DNA of 64,000 nucleotides, from assembly GCF_958979055.1 (NCBI RefSeq), contig NC_084886.1, positions 45,029,154-45,093,153 of the forward strand. The letters run 5' to 3'. Made by a program: the position numbers and the translations under genes. This DNA is from Alnus glutinosa. Its lineage: Eukaryota; Streptophyta; Magnoliopsida; Fagales; Betulaceae. Position 1 is the stretch's first letter; each line of letters begins with the position of its first letter. This document shows positions 33,934 to 44,230 of the stretch, in pieces. The notes beneath the pieces were generated by a model, which searched no databases, had not been told where the DNA came from, and saw only the letters and a list, made by a program, of their open reading frames with translations.

Positions 33934-34967
33934 GGATCCGGCTACTATGCGGTGCTTAAAAGTACCGCATATCTGCGGTACTTTTAAGCACCGGCTGAGA
34001 TTCAGCCTTCCCCTTTTTTTTTTCTTTTTTTTTTTCGTATTTGGCTTTTCTTTTTTCTTTTAACTCTGTGTCCGTGTATCTGACTATCCTCCGTTACTTT
34101 TCGTATTTGGCATTGAACAATGACAATGTGACTGATAGGGGAACTGTGTGTGTAAGGGTAATCCGGTACCATCGGACGATTCGTCAGAGGAGGTGACGGA
34201 GAGAGTGCGGCGGTTCCTGGAGAAGAGATCCAGGTTCTCGTCGTCGGTTTCCTTGGAGATTCCGGTCAAACTTTGACCTTGTCGGTGCCGCGACAGCGCC
34301 GGAAAATCCCTCCCGCCAACCAGAGATTCCCTCACGTTCCGATTCATCATTGCTCCTGTGCTGCTTCTAGTCCCATTTCAATGTGTATCCCTCAGAAGAA
34401 TAGAGAGAGAGACGAGCAAGAGAGAGTGTGTGTAGTTGATGCAAAGGAAAGGGAGACAACAAGTCACCGAGCTTTCTTTTAAGCTTCTTCTCTTGGTCGG
34501 ATTGCAGGGACTGCACAGCGGAAGTGATTTGAGTTTTTTTATTAGGTTTTGTTGTAAAATTGTGGGTTTGTAAGTGATTCTGATGTGACCCAGAGTGTCA
34601 TTTCTTAGAACATGCAGGAAAAGCAGAGGGCAAGGGTGAAGGAGAAGATTGACAAGTGTTTAAAGCAAAAATTGATGGTTTTCTGCTAGCACCCATGACT
34701 CAAGTTCTGGAATTCTCGTACAAGTTCTGCAGAAATTGTTGTCTATTTTACTATTTAAGTGTTTAACGGATCCTTCACGGAGTTAAAAGAAAAAAGACAA
34801 AAAAACTAAAAAGGAGGAACGGCTGTACATTTTCCCACAAAGCCAAGAGAGAGAGAAAAAAATAAGAAAAAGAAAAAACGTTAAAAAGGGGAAGGCTGAA
34901 TCTCAGCCGGTGCTTAAAAGTACTGCAGATATGCGGTACTTTTAAGCACCGCATAGTAGCCAGATCC
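33934..34967. mobile_element. Pack-MULE-like element, 1034 bp, long TIRs and 9 bp TSD
   Basis: The left terminus is GGATCCGGCTACTATGCGG and the right, read on the opposite strand, GGATCTGGCTACTATGCGG. The terminal inverted repeats extend about 85 bp, each with an internal palindrome around ggtacttttaagcacc. The flanks are atagatgat on both sides (33925-33933 and 34968-34976), a 9 bp duplication diagnostic of Mutator-like elements. There is no transposase. The interior is GC-richer than the surroundings and carries a captured gene piece (34084-34400). Confidence 0.85.
34084..34400 (-). pseudogene. Host-gene 5' exon captured inside the MULE
   Basis: On the minus strand a GA-rich leader is followed by MMNRNVRESLVGGRDFPALS, then GQSLTGISKE, DDENLDLFSRNRRTLSVTSS and DESSD, ending at a plausible donor (GATG|GTACCGG). 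Codon use and composition differ from the AT-rich neighbourhood. It resembles, from memory, the N-terminus of a family of plant Ser/Pro-rich proteins with an LDLFSRNRRSLSVASSD motif; the exact parent is uncertain. Only the first exon and probable 5' UTR are present, so no full protein is encoded. Confidence 0.6.
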
Positions 34968-34976
34968 ATAGATGAT

Positions 34977-35617
34977 TATCACGGACAGTAGTGCAACACG
35001 CAATGACTGAAGAGTAAAAATGAAGGTCGAGCATATAAGGTAAGTAAACTCATGCGAAAGTAGACAAAAAAAAGTTTATTACAAGAAATTTCACAAAGTA
35101 ATAAAAACTTTTTGAGCATTAAATGTTGTGAAATTTCAACAATTATACATATTCAATGTATAGAGGTGATTTACTTTAACTAAAATTTAGTTAAAGAATG
35201 CCTAGCTTTACGTGAATGCCCTCAATATAAATGTTTATTGGCGTACATGATCGGTTTGGCCTATTCATTACTGTGCATCGATCTCATGATGTCCACTTAA
35301 TTGGAGTCCTTAAAAGTTAATTATATAAAATGAAGAAAATATATTAAATTAATTTCATGGAGTTGTATGCTATGCCAGACAACTATTAATATATTAAGTT
35401 TATGAAAGGGGGGTGGATTTTAGAATTTTTTAAAAGAAAGAACAAAGAAGACAAGAAGGGAAAAGTACAAATCAATTGTTCATAACCTGATGAAAAAAAT
35501 AAAAGGATTGAACATTAATTAAACGATTCTTATTAGTTTAATCTTTTGGTATAATTAATGATTTAATATGATATATTCTGATCGAATTCGAACATTATAT
35601 TCGTAATTTACATTCAT
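34977..35617. other. Junction between units A and B
   Basis: The stretch up to about 35150 is the end of unit A (matches 44080-44230). The part 35160-35430 resembles 31560-31810 (shared ggtttggcctatt, tcatgatgtccactt, ttaatttcatggagtt). No gene is visible. Confidence 0.5.
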
Positions 35618-35960
35618 TTCAAATTGAAATATAATTAATTAATTAATATTCTAACCTAAACATGTCTAATCAAATTCTATTTCTTGCATGAGCGGATAGA
35701 TATATGGAACAATTGGAAAAGCTTGTGGCCCCTTAGAAAATCTGAAGTGCCAGTTTTGCCTCCCAAGAAATCTATAGAAAAACATGCTTCTGGGCCTCTG
35801 GCCCCTCAAAATTACAAAAGAAAAATAAAATCTTAATCGATCCCAGCTGGCCTCTAAACTCTCAAAATTCTGAACTAATTAACTTAATTACGCTATAAAT
35901 ATAGGTGATTGATTTAATTTTCCTTCTTGGTTGGCATAAGCATGCGCAAGGAGCACATAT

Positions 35961-36637
35961 ATGGCCAAGTGTAGTCCAAAAATTGCTCATATGCTTCCTA
36001 TATTCATTATCTTCATCTTCATTACAAGTGCGGGTACGTCTAATTTTATATATATATATATGTATAATATACTACTTGTGTTACAAATTAATCATGAGAT
36101 GTATGTGCATGCTTGGTATCATTCTCTTGCTCATCTCTTTTATAAATTTATTATTGAAACTGTGAAATTTACGTGTGGTCCAATAATTAAATTCAATGAT
36201 AGATTTACAAATCTCTTATAAGAGATCGAATGAAACCAGACATTTCTCTTTAATCGGGGAAATTAAAGTTCACTTACAACCCTTAATTTTTTATTACTTT
36301 CGAAATAAGCTACCCAAATTTTTAAAAAGTGTCAATTTATGATATTCATTTTTCAATTTTTTTCAATTTCAACCCTCTGTTAGAATTTTTCGTTAAATCC
36401 TATCAAAATTTTTAAAATACGTACTCTGATTATGTTGCATTTAATCTGAAACTTTGTGTACTTTAATTTGTTGAGATACATATAGTAGCACGACAGATTG
36501 CCGTGAACCCTTGCAGTCATTTGAGCAAACATTGTGACAAAAAATGCAAAGACCTGGAGCGTGCAGAATATGGAACGTGCCAAAGGCCTAATAGGTGGTC
36601 ATGTAGTCAAAAATGTTACTGCCTCTTCAAATGTTGA
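35961..36637 (+). CDS. Defensin-like peptide DEFL5 with rearranged cysteine scaffold (A type)
   Basis: Exon 1 is 35961-36033 and exon 2 is 36486-36637 (donor GTACGT, acceptor catatag, phase 1), giving 74 aa. The signal peptide is MAKCSPKIAHMLP...ITSAG, with a TGTAGT in-frame change adding Cys-Ser. In exon 2 a 30 bp in-frame deletion removes WHK-C-x5-H, so canonical Cys2 is gone. A Phe-to-Cys change creates WSCS between Cys5 and Cys6. The mature part therefore still has eight cysteines, with new spacing C-x6-C-x3-C-x10-C-x7-C-x3-C-x-C-x3-C. The frame is open, splice sites and TATA (about 35892) are intact, and the stop lies directly after the last Cys as in DEFL1. It is either a neofunctionalised peptide or an early pseudogene; the even cysteine number suggests it could fold. 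Confidence 0.7.
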
Positions 36638-36638
36638 A

Positions 36639-36641
<3 letters not shown>

Positions 36642-36690
<49 letters not shown>
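36642..36690. repeat. (AT)n microsatellite just after the DEFL5 stop
   Basis: About 24 AT dinucleotides begin five bases after the DEFL5 stop codon. The equivalent position in DEFL3 is a short gtatataaaa, so the array expanded after duplication. Confidence 0.95.
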
Positions 36691-36694
<4 letters not shown>

Positions 36695-36859
36695 GGTGTC
36701 ATTTTACGTAAGTATGTGCATTTTAAGATGCTTTTGCTCGTTTATCCTGTAAGAAAGATAATAGGTAAAATGTTGAATGCATATGAAAGATTACTAAGCA
36801 AATTTGGAAATTTTTTTTTATTTTTGGAATTTATAATTACATAAACCAAAACCAAAACG

Positions 36860-37290
36860 TACACAAACAGGCAAACAGAAGAACTAGCTAGCTAGGTAAC
36901 CCCTGCAACAATCGAAGGAGGCGGATCTTTCCCATTGACGATAGGGATCGATGGAAGGAGGGAGGATCAATGAAAATACGGTCAGAAAAAGATCTAGCAA
37001 CGGCCCATTAATGTGCGGCATGATAGATACCGAAGTTTGTACTTCTATGATCAACATTCCTAACATTCAAAGAAGTAGAGGTTGAGATGGCGTTAACAGT
37101 ACTAGAGATAATGGTGAAGATCTGCCAATCTTGAACGATGTTAGAATTTTGGATGGTCAAAATAACCATTAGAAAATTACCTTCCAAAATAAATCGCCTA
37201 CAGTTAAGGGACGAAGCCAAAGATACAGCTAGTCGAGTGACCAAGGCTTCTCCAAAGTTTGACAAACAAATGCAATAATATTGCTCTTTT
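36860..37290 (-). pseudogene. LINE-type RNase H (RVT_3) remnant in unit B
   Basis: On the minus strand 37265-37008 encodes ALVTRLAVSLASSLNC, RFILEGNFLMVILTIQNS, QDWQIFTII, then RSTNFGIYHAAH, the C-terminal half of a plant LINE RNase H. The frame changes before the tail at 36884-37000. It parallels 27740-28060. Confidence 0.7.
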
Positions 37291-37839
37291 ATACCAAAGA
37301 ATTAAGACAGTCGTGAATAGAACAACATATAAAACTTGTTCTTAAGTTTCTACTCTTGCATCCAAAAATAGTACAAAATAATTTCATAAAAATCTAAAAC
37401 ACGATTATTGTATGTGGTTTCGAAATTTTTTATATAAATCAAAATATGTTCAAATTTTTAACTAATCAAAAGTTGTATGGTTGGAAGGTTCATATTTACT
37501 TTTATTCATAAAGTTGATATATATGTACCACGCCAAAGCTGAAAAACTTATGATTACAAATTAATGTTTTCCGCAGTATATTCACAGTATTACACATACA
37601 ATCAATTGTATATAAATGTATATACAATTGACTACATTTTTATCTCGCAATTATCCGATAATGCTGATGCAGCAATTTCAACCAACACTTGGATTTATAT
37701 ATAAATTTTTTTTAACAATTTCGTGTATGGAGAACGTTCGAAGTTAGATTGGAAAAATCGGTGGAGATAGACCGTTGAGAGTGGAAGCTAAACGACTAAA
37801 CCTTGTTGAAACTAACAGCTTAGTGAGGATATATATATA

Positions 37840-38310
37840 TTTGCCACTTGATCTTTACTAGATAAAAACCTGACCAGCAGAGTCTTGGCAGCAACCTTAC
37901 ACGAACAAAGTGGTAATCTATTTCAATGTGTTTTGTTCATGTATGCATGAACAACTGGATTTAAAGAGAGGTAAGTGGCCCCAATGTTGTCACAAAATAT
38001 AGTAGGTGGAATTGGAAGATAAACACCAAGTTTTCAAAGCAAAAATTGTAGCCAAGTATTTTATCAGCTGTATTTGCCAAGGCCTTGTACTCAGACTCAG
38101 CGCTTGAACAAGAAATAGTTGGTTGTTAATTTCATTGAACTCCACTCCATGATAAAAGGTTCTTGCCGAGAAAGACATAGTAGATCGATGTAGATTTTTT
38201 ATCATCCGGGCACTCATCCCAATTAGCATCCAAGTAAGGAAAGATATTAGAGGAGGATCATCTTCTAAGCAAAAGGCCATAAGAGATGTTGTTTTTGAGG
38301 TCTCTTAAGA
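37840..38310 (-). pseudogene. Ty1/copia RNase H C-terminal fragment (unit B)
   Basis: The minus strand carries the same copia RNase H end as 28795-29330 (LIGMSARMIKN in a shifted frame, TMSFSARTFYHGV, YIVT-type remnants). It is more decayed than the unit A copy. Confidence 0.7.
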
Positions 38311-38687
38311 TACACTTCACTGCTTATCAATGAACATCATTAGGCTCCTTCATAAATTGTAATGCCCTTGAGGATTAACCAACCTATAGTTAACTTGGAG
38401 CGCCTCCCAAGACTCATTTACCAAGTAAATAATTCTAAAAGGATCTAACTAACAAACACAACGAAAGATTTATGACTTAAAGCAAGATAGCATATCTTAA
38501 TAAATTCATTAATAATTAAATATCCAAATCAAATAGCAAATCTCCCAAAGTAATTAATTTAAAAACCAAGGCAATACAATCCCAAAACATCAATACTTAA
38601 AGAAATCTCCAAAAATAAATAGGTTCCCAAAAGAACATCAATCATCACGGATGAGTCTTAATATATAATGTAAACCAGATATCATTG

Positions 38688-40734
38688 TGTTAGAGAATAT
38701 ATTTCCTATCAATATAGGAAATATATTATATTAATATTATACATTTTATATTACGGTATTTCTCTTTATAAATATTTGATTGTAATCGGATTTGATGGCA
38801 ATCAAATCACATTACTTAACTACCCAAATTCTCCTCTAAATAGGAGCTAATGTGGCACTTTGGGCTTTATCCTGTGCATGTAGGTCATAGACTGAACCAC
38901 GTAAAAATTCATTGTGTTCTTAGTTTTTTCATTTCCGTTATTTGTCTTTATTTTCTATTTGTTCATCTTTTCTTTCATGGTATCAGAGCTATAGGCTAAC
39001 ATCAGTGTTCAATCCAATGGTCCTATGAATTTTTCGTTTCCTTTTATCTATGTTGCTTCTTTTATCTCTATGTTTCTTTAGATCCAAAATTGTCATGTGT
39101 AATTTTCTTCTTTATTTTTGTTCTAGTATTTTCTATGCCATTTCACGCTTCTGTCATCTCGATCCTAGACCCTTCATTGTTTTCTTTTTGTTTTTCACCA
39201 TTACTATTTTCTTTCTCTATTTCCTTATGCTTCTCTTGTTATTTCATTGCTTTGCTTATAATTTTACTCATTATATTATATGACAAGGCAATATGAAAGA
39301 GTCCATTATTTTCTTTGATAATAATGTGTGACTTTTTTTTTTTTCTTTGTTCTATTTCTTATCCCTTGTTTCGGATTGATTCCATAATCAAGAAACCCTT
39401 CCTTTTTTCTTTTCTTTTTTTAATTCCTGTTGCGTTATGTTTGTTAGACAAAAAAAAAAAGGGAGAGAGAAAAAGAAAGAAAGAAAGAAAGAAAGAAAAG
39501 AGAGAGAGAGATCACCATCGTACATAATGATACCAGCACCTTCGTAGCTGGTTCAGTTCCACCAAGCCCATCTTCTCCATCAGTCTGCCGCCATACAAGG
39601 CCGTGTCGTCTCAGCCACTGTCCACCGCAAATCCATCCACCACCGATCAACTCGTCCACGGCTCAGCTCCAAGTTCTGCCCCTCCCAGTCGCCTCCCATG
39701 GCTATTTTCAGGTATTTCTTTGATCCTGCAAGTCCCTTGTTTTTTTATTTTTATTTTTTAAAAAAAAAAAAAAGTAGAAGAAGAAGATGATTTGGGTTAT
39801 ACCCAAAGGAGGAACAAGGAGACAGAAAAAGAAAAAGAGAAGCGAAGGAGAAGATGATGATTTGAGTCCTACCCGATTCATTAAAAAAAAAAAAAAAGGC
39901 CAAGTTGCCCACCTTTCTTTTGGCATTTAAGGTACTCCCTAAAACCCATGCCCATTTCAGCTCACAGTTGGCTCCTTTTCTTTAGCCCATAGATAGCCCC
40001 ACATTTCTTTTAGCATTTGAGGTACTCCCTAAAACCCATGCCCATTTCAGCCCACTTGGCTCATTTTTCTTTCACCCATAGATAGCCCCACCTTTTTTTT
40101 AGCATTTGAGGTATTCCTTAAAACCCATGCCCATTTTAGCCCATAGTTGGCTCCTTTTCTTTGGCCCATAGATAGCCCTTTTATTTGGCCCACAGATGGC
40201 CCATTATGTGTTTAGCCTTTAAGGTACTACCCAAAACTTCAAGCTCATTTAACCCACGGTTGGCTCGAAAAAGAAGAAGGAAAGAGGATATAGGAAGGAT
40301 GAAGAAGAAGAAGAAGGAAGACAAAGGAAAAAAAAAAAAAAAAAAAATCAAACTCAAAATTTCAAAATCTTCTACCTTAAGTTTGCGGGGGAATGTTAAA
40401 GAATATATTTCCTATCAATATAGGAAATATATTATATTGATATTATACGTTTTATATTAAGGTATTTTCCTTTATAAATATTTGATTGTAATCAGATTTG
40501 ATAGTAATCAAATCACATTGATTTGATTACCACACTTAACTACCCAAATTCTCTTATAAATAGGAGTCTAGTGTATTGTTAAAATATCAAGGAATAAAAA
40601 CAAAAATGTAGCCATTTAGGCTTTGTTCTGTGCACGTAGGTCATAAACTGAACCACATAAAAATTCATTGTGTTCTTAATTTTTTTCATTTCCGCTATTT
40701 GTCTTTATTTTCTATTTGTTCATCTTTTCTTTCA
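38688..40734 (+). mobile_element. Complete non-autonomous copia-type LTR element, 2.05 kb, TSD cattg
   Basis: The 5' LTR is 38688-38977 and the 3' LTR 40394-40734. Both begin TGTTA(G/A)AGAATATATTTCC and end TTTCTTTCA. The primer-binding site tggtatcagagc (38978-38989) follows the 5' LTR directly and is complementary to initiator tRNA-Met. A polypurine tract (gcgggggaa) precedes the 3' LTR. The target duplication cattg is at 38683-38687 and 40735-40739, and unit A has an empty cattg site near 29683. The LTRs differ by an indel of about 50 bp and many substitutions, so the insertion is not recent. The interior encodes no gag or pol. Confidence 0.9.
39908..40266. repeat. Four tandem copies of a 90 bp unit inside the LTR element
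   Basis: The unit contains tttagcatttgaggtactcc, taaaacccatgcccatttca, gcccacagttggctc and cccatagatagcccca. Copies start at about 39908, 39999, 40090 and 40200; the last is shorter and most diverged. Confidence 0.8.
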
Positions 40735-40939
40735 CATTGCAGAATGATATTGATCTGGTTATGTTTGAGGACTCGTTATAGAATTTCAAAGGTCGTTTGT
40801 GTAAATAGTACTTTCGAGTGACGTTGTGGACCTAATATATTTGAGTATAAAGGTTTAGTACATAATTATTTTATAGTGATGATGTGTTTATTGTAAGCAT
40901 TTCAGTTAATGTGATGATTCCTTGTAAATGCTCTGGTTG

Positions 40940-41453
40940 TAATTATTATTATTATTTTGAGCAGAAATAGATCTTCATCAATTGCAATACTGAAAGTTAC
41001 ATCAAAATGATCCCAAAAAAATGGGATCCAGGGACTAATAGCTTCCCTAAAAACAATGTTAATAATATTTCTAGGAGTTTCTTCTAACCAATAACTGTCA
41101 ACCAAATTCTGAGAAGCCTCCTTAGCTAAGATATGAGCGGCTGAGTTGCACTCCCGCGAAACTGCTTGAAAATTCACATAGCGAAAATTACCCATTCCTT
41201 GGTGAATACTCTCAATGAAATGCCCATTTTTTGCAAAAGAGGGATGCCTCGTCTTTATTTCCTTCACAACTTGAGCTGCATCCCCTTCAAAAATAACCTC
41301 CATAAAACCCGCTTCCTTGCTAAAAATCATAGCTTGCATCACTGCCATTGTCTCTGCCATTTTTGGGTCAACCTGCTCCTGCTTGGTGACTCTGCATGCC
41401 GCCAAACAGAAACCTCCACTATCACGTGCTATCACATGATATTTTTTGCACAA
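40940..41453 (-). pseudogene. LINE RNase H (RVT_3) 3' end inserted in unit B
   Basis: The minus strand has an open frame of about 180 codons with RDSGGFCLAACR, ETMAVMQAMIFSKEAGF, VIFEGDAAQVVKEIK, then FRYVNFQAVSRECNSAAHIL and AKEAS, the RNase H domain found at the C-terminus of plant LINEs. It is well preserved but lacks the start of the domain and all of RT. Unit A has no such insert between the matching flanks (29880-29945). Confidence 0.85.
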
Positions 41454-42064
41454 ATATCATGTGTTTCTGCTACTTAGTATTCTAATTTTGAGGAGTAAAG
41501 ATGTCTTGGTCTTATTCTTTAGAGAAATTAGACGGGGAGGCGTACTATGGAGTTAATTAATTCCTCCCTACCAAGGCTTTTGAGTTGCTTCAACAGTTTC
41601 TAATATGAAAACAAGTTTTTCAACCCTTCAAACGCTGAAGGGTTCTTTAACTTAATTGTTTAAGATCAAGAACAACTAACACAAAAAACTAATCAATATT
41701 CGATAGTTCCCAAATTGCAAGGAATTAAGATACTAGCTAGCACCCACAAAACTACCTATTAATATTGGAAGAACGGTGACTTAATTTATTATTTTCAAAA
41801 CCTGGCTCTCACCAACAAAACAAATCTTTTTTGTGTATATTAATCTTCAATAAAACTTTTTATATTAGATTAAAATTTGACCCTTAACATATTGAAGCAT
41901 TTTTAAGTATCTTAACATTTTGGCCCCTCAAAATTCTGAAAGAAAAAAGTTATATATCTTAATCCCTCCAAAATCAATCCCAAAATTCTGAAGTAACTTT
42001 AGGCTATATATATATATATATAGGCAGTTTTTGTTCTTGGTTGGCATAAGTAATTAATTAGGAG

Positions 42065-42066
<2 letters not shown>

Positions 42067-42132
<66 letters not shown>
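42067..42132. repeat. (TA)n(TG)n microsatellite over the DEFL6 start codon
   Basis: About 22 TA units followed by about 11 TG units replace the short acatatatggcc that carries the ATG in DEFL1 and DEFL4. The coding sequence resumes directly at gccaagactcc. Confidence 0.95.
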
Positions 42133-42490
42133 GCCAAGACTCCAAAATGTGTTTATACCCTTCTTATAATATTCATTATCTTTATCTTCGTTACAAGTGA
42201 GGGTGAGTAACTTTATAATCTCAAAATTAATTATTGATCTTCAGGTATATATATATATATATATATATATACACTTAATTAATTTCACTGTTAATTTTTA
42301 AGCATCTTCGATCTTATATATGTTGCATTAATATCTAAAACTTTGCACTCTTTTGTTGAGCGAGATAGCAAAACTTTGCGCGCGTTGGAGCAAAACATGG
42401 CATGTGAGACAAAAAATGCCGAAAGCCTAATTGGTGGTCATTTAGTATTAAATATAACTGCTGCTTCAATTGTTAATGGGTTGTAATGAG
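42068..42490 (+). pseudogene. DEFL6: S-type defensin-like pseudogene without start codon
   Basis: The TATA region (about 42004) and signal-peptide codons (gccaagactccaaaatg to the GTGAGT donor at 42202) are recognisable, but the ATG is destroyed by the microsatellite. Exon 2 (from 42369) begins KLCARWSKTWHV and then has two deletions that remove Cys2 to Cys5 and shift the frame; TAA occurs at 42428. Downstream, only relics of the CYC region remain (Cys codons changed). Confidence 0.85.
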
Positions 42491-42689
42491 ACCAGAATTA
42501 TCTTGTAATTAATATATATTTTTATAAATAGAATTTCAAGTTACCTTTTTTTTGCACGTACAATCAATGTGTGATCAATCGAATTATATTTTTATAAATA
42601 GAATTTATAAAGGGGTCAAAGGGAAATAAGTAAAAGAGGATAGGGGTACTGTGCAAGTTTACTCCTAGTTTATAAAAACACTGTTAGAG

Positions 42690-43520
42690 TCCAAAAATGG
42701 GACAGCAAGAAAGAAAGGTACCAACACAAATCAAAATACAAGAGTCTCCCCTAAAGGAAAACAATAACCCAAGTAACATAAAAAAACAAAAGCAAACAAA
42801 CAACAAAAAAGCTAAAAAAAAAAATAACTACTCCAACGACCGGCAATGCAGCCAGCGCATGAGATCCATGCGTCGAGGCGTGAGAACCGCAGTCCAGAGT
42901 GTGGGAGGCATGCGCTGCGAAAGATCTGGCTGGTGGCGTCGGGTAGCTAAAACGTCGGTGAGTGCAGTGGAAAGGCGTGTGAGAGGCAGGAACCATCGAA
43001 AAAACATAGATCTAGTTTTTAGAAAACCAGATCTAAAAACTTTGACAAAATCAGCCACCAACGTGGGGAGGACGACGGCAAACGTGAATGGCACGGTGGA
43101 GAAGCCAAAACAATGAGGTTGCATGTAACAGATATATTAGTAATGGGCCACCTTAGTAGTTAATGGGCCTTGGGCCTTATTAGTTAATGGTTTATTACTT
43201 AGTGGCCTATTATTAGATGAGTCTATATAAACAAGTCTAGTTAAATGTTTTAGGTATGAAAATTGGTATCCAATCCTTTGGCTGAAAATGGAGGGGGAGT
43301 ACCTTGAATCACTCATGGAGGTGTTAGGCATCCTCGAATTAGGCATCCTCGAATTTGCCTATTATCAGTGTTAATTCCATTTTAATTTCTTCTTCCATTT
43401 CTCTATTTCTCTCCATTTCTACTCTAAATTCCCATTAAACCAGAAAACGTGTTACATTGCAATTCCGGGCGGAATAAGACGTAGAAGACGACGAATACAA
43501 CCTCATCAAAGGTGAGAAGG
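42690..43520. repeat. Unclassified repeat of unit B, interrupted by a solo LTR
   Basis: This is the counterpart of 32990-33540. The gene-like frames in it differ from those in the unit A copy, so I do not annotate them as coding. The solo LTR 43124-43456 splits it at ttgca. Confidence 0.55.
43124..43456 (+). mobile_element. Solo LTR, 333 bp, TSD ttgca
   Basis: The element begins TGTAACAGATATATTAG and ends AAAACGTGTTACA. The 5 bp duplication ttgca is at 43119-43123 and 43457-43461, and unit A shows the uninterrupted site (gaagttgcaattccg at about 33495). It contains a TATA-like tctatataaac near 43221. No internal region is present. Confidence 0.88.
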
Positions 43521-43876
43521 ACTAGAGAAACCTCCAGCCAAACAGCAACAAAAACAATAAAAGACAAAGTAGGAAAGAATAAAAGAAGAGGAGGGAAGAG
43601 ATGTGGTCCTTCCCTCCTCCCTCATCTGAAGCAAGAGGAAAAACATATAAAAATAACGAAGAGAGAGAATGAAGCGTTTACTAGCCTTTTAGCGTACAAC
43701 CGATCCTACAAATGTTAATTATGGACATGCAGGGTTATTACAAGGTGAAGAATTTAGTTAGCAAGGGTAAAAGCCTAGGGTTTTCCTCATTTGGAAAGGA
43801 ATGGTATGGTCTTGTCATAAATGTCTAGCTAATTAAGGACTTATGTGATGTGATTATAGGTTCAAATATGGAGGAT

Positions 43877-44067
43877 GAGAAATGATAGAGCTCTTTCTAA
43901 TGACCTTCTGAGGTCCTTCTATGCTAACATGGCACTTTGTTTTTAATATAAAAAAACTACAACTTGATTTCTCTCTCATGTTTTTATTAAAAAAAAAAAA
44001 AAACTAAGATGTCATGTCAGTATAAAAAGACCCCAGAATGATACTAGAAGGAACTCTAGCATTCTTC
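43877..44067. mobile_element. MULE-type MITE, 191 bp, at the same target site as the Pack-MULE
   Basis: The left end gagaaatgatagagctc and the right end read inversely, gaagaatgctagagttcc, are imperfect TIRs. The flanks atggaggat and ataGAGGAT (43868-43876, 44068-44076) are a 9 bp duplication with one mismatch. In unit A the homologous 9 bp is atagatgat, which hosts the Pack-MULE. Confidence 0.75.
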
Positions 44068-44230
44068 ATAGAGGATTATCACAGAAAGCAGTACAACATG
44101 CAACGGCAGAAGAGTAATAATGAAGGTTGAGCATAGAAGGTAAGAAACTCAAGCGAAATAGACAAAAAAGTTTATTACATGAAATTGCACAAAGTAATAA
44201 AAAAAATTTGAGCATTAAATGTTGTGTTTT

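Larger units (their letters stand above)
26549..35150. repeat. Tandem duplication unit A (DEFL3 + DEFL4)
   Basis: Unit A aligns in order with unit B (35618-44230): shared unit start at aaattgaaatataatt, A-type DEFL, LINE RNase H remnant, copia RNase H remnant, a TGTAAC-type fragment, S-type DEFL promoter and gene, a repeat at about 33000-33540, and an end at gagcattaaatgttgtg. Several insertions are present in only one unit. Both units are about 8.6 kb. Confidence 0.8.
35618..44230. repeat. Tandem duplication unit B (DEFL5 + DEFL6)
   Basis: Second copy of the 8.6 kb unit (see unit A), in direct orientation. Relative to unit A it has gained the 2.05 kb LTR element at 38688, the LINE piece at about 40945-41450, the 333 bp solo LTR at 43124 and the MITE at 43877. 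It lacks the TRIM-like solo LTR, the 31090-32575 insertion and the Pack-MULE. Confidence 0.8.
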
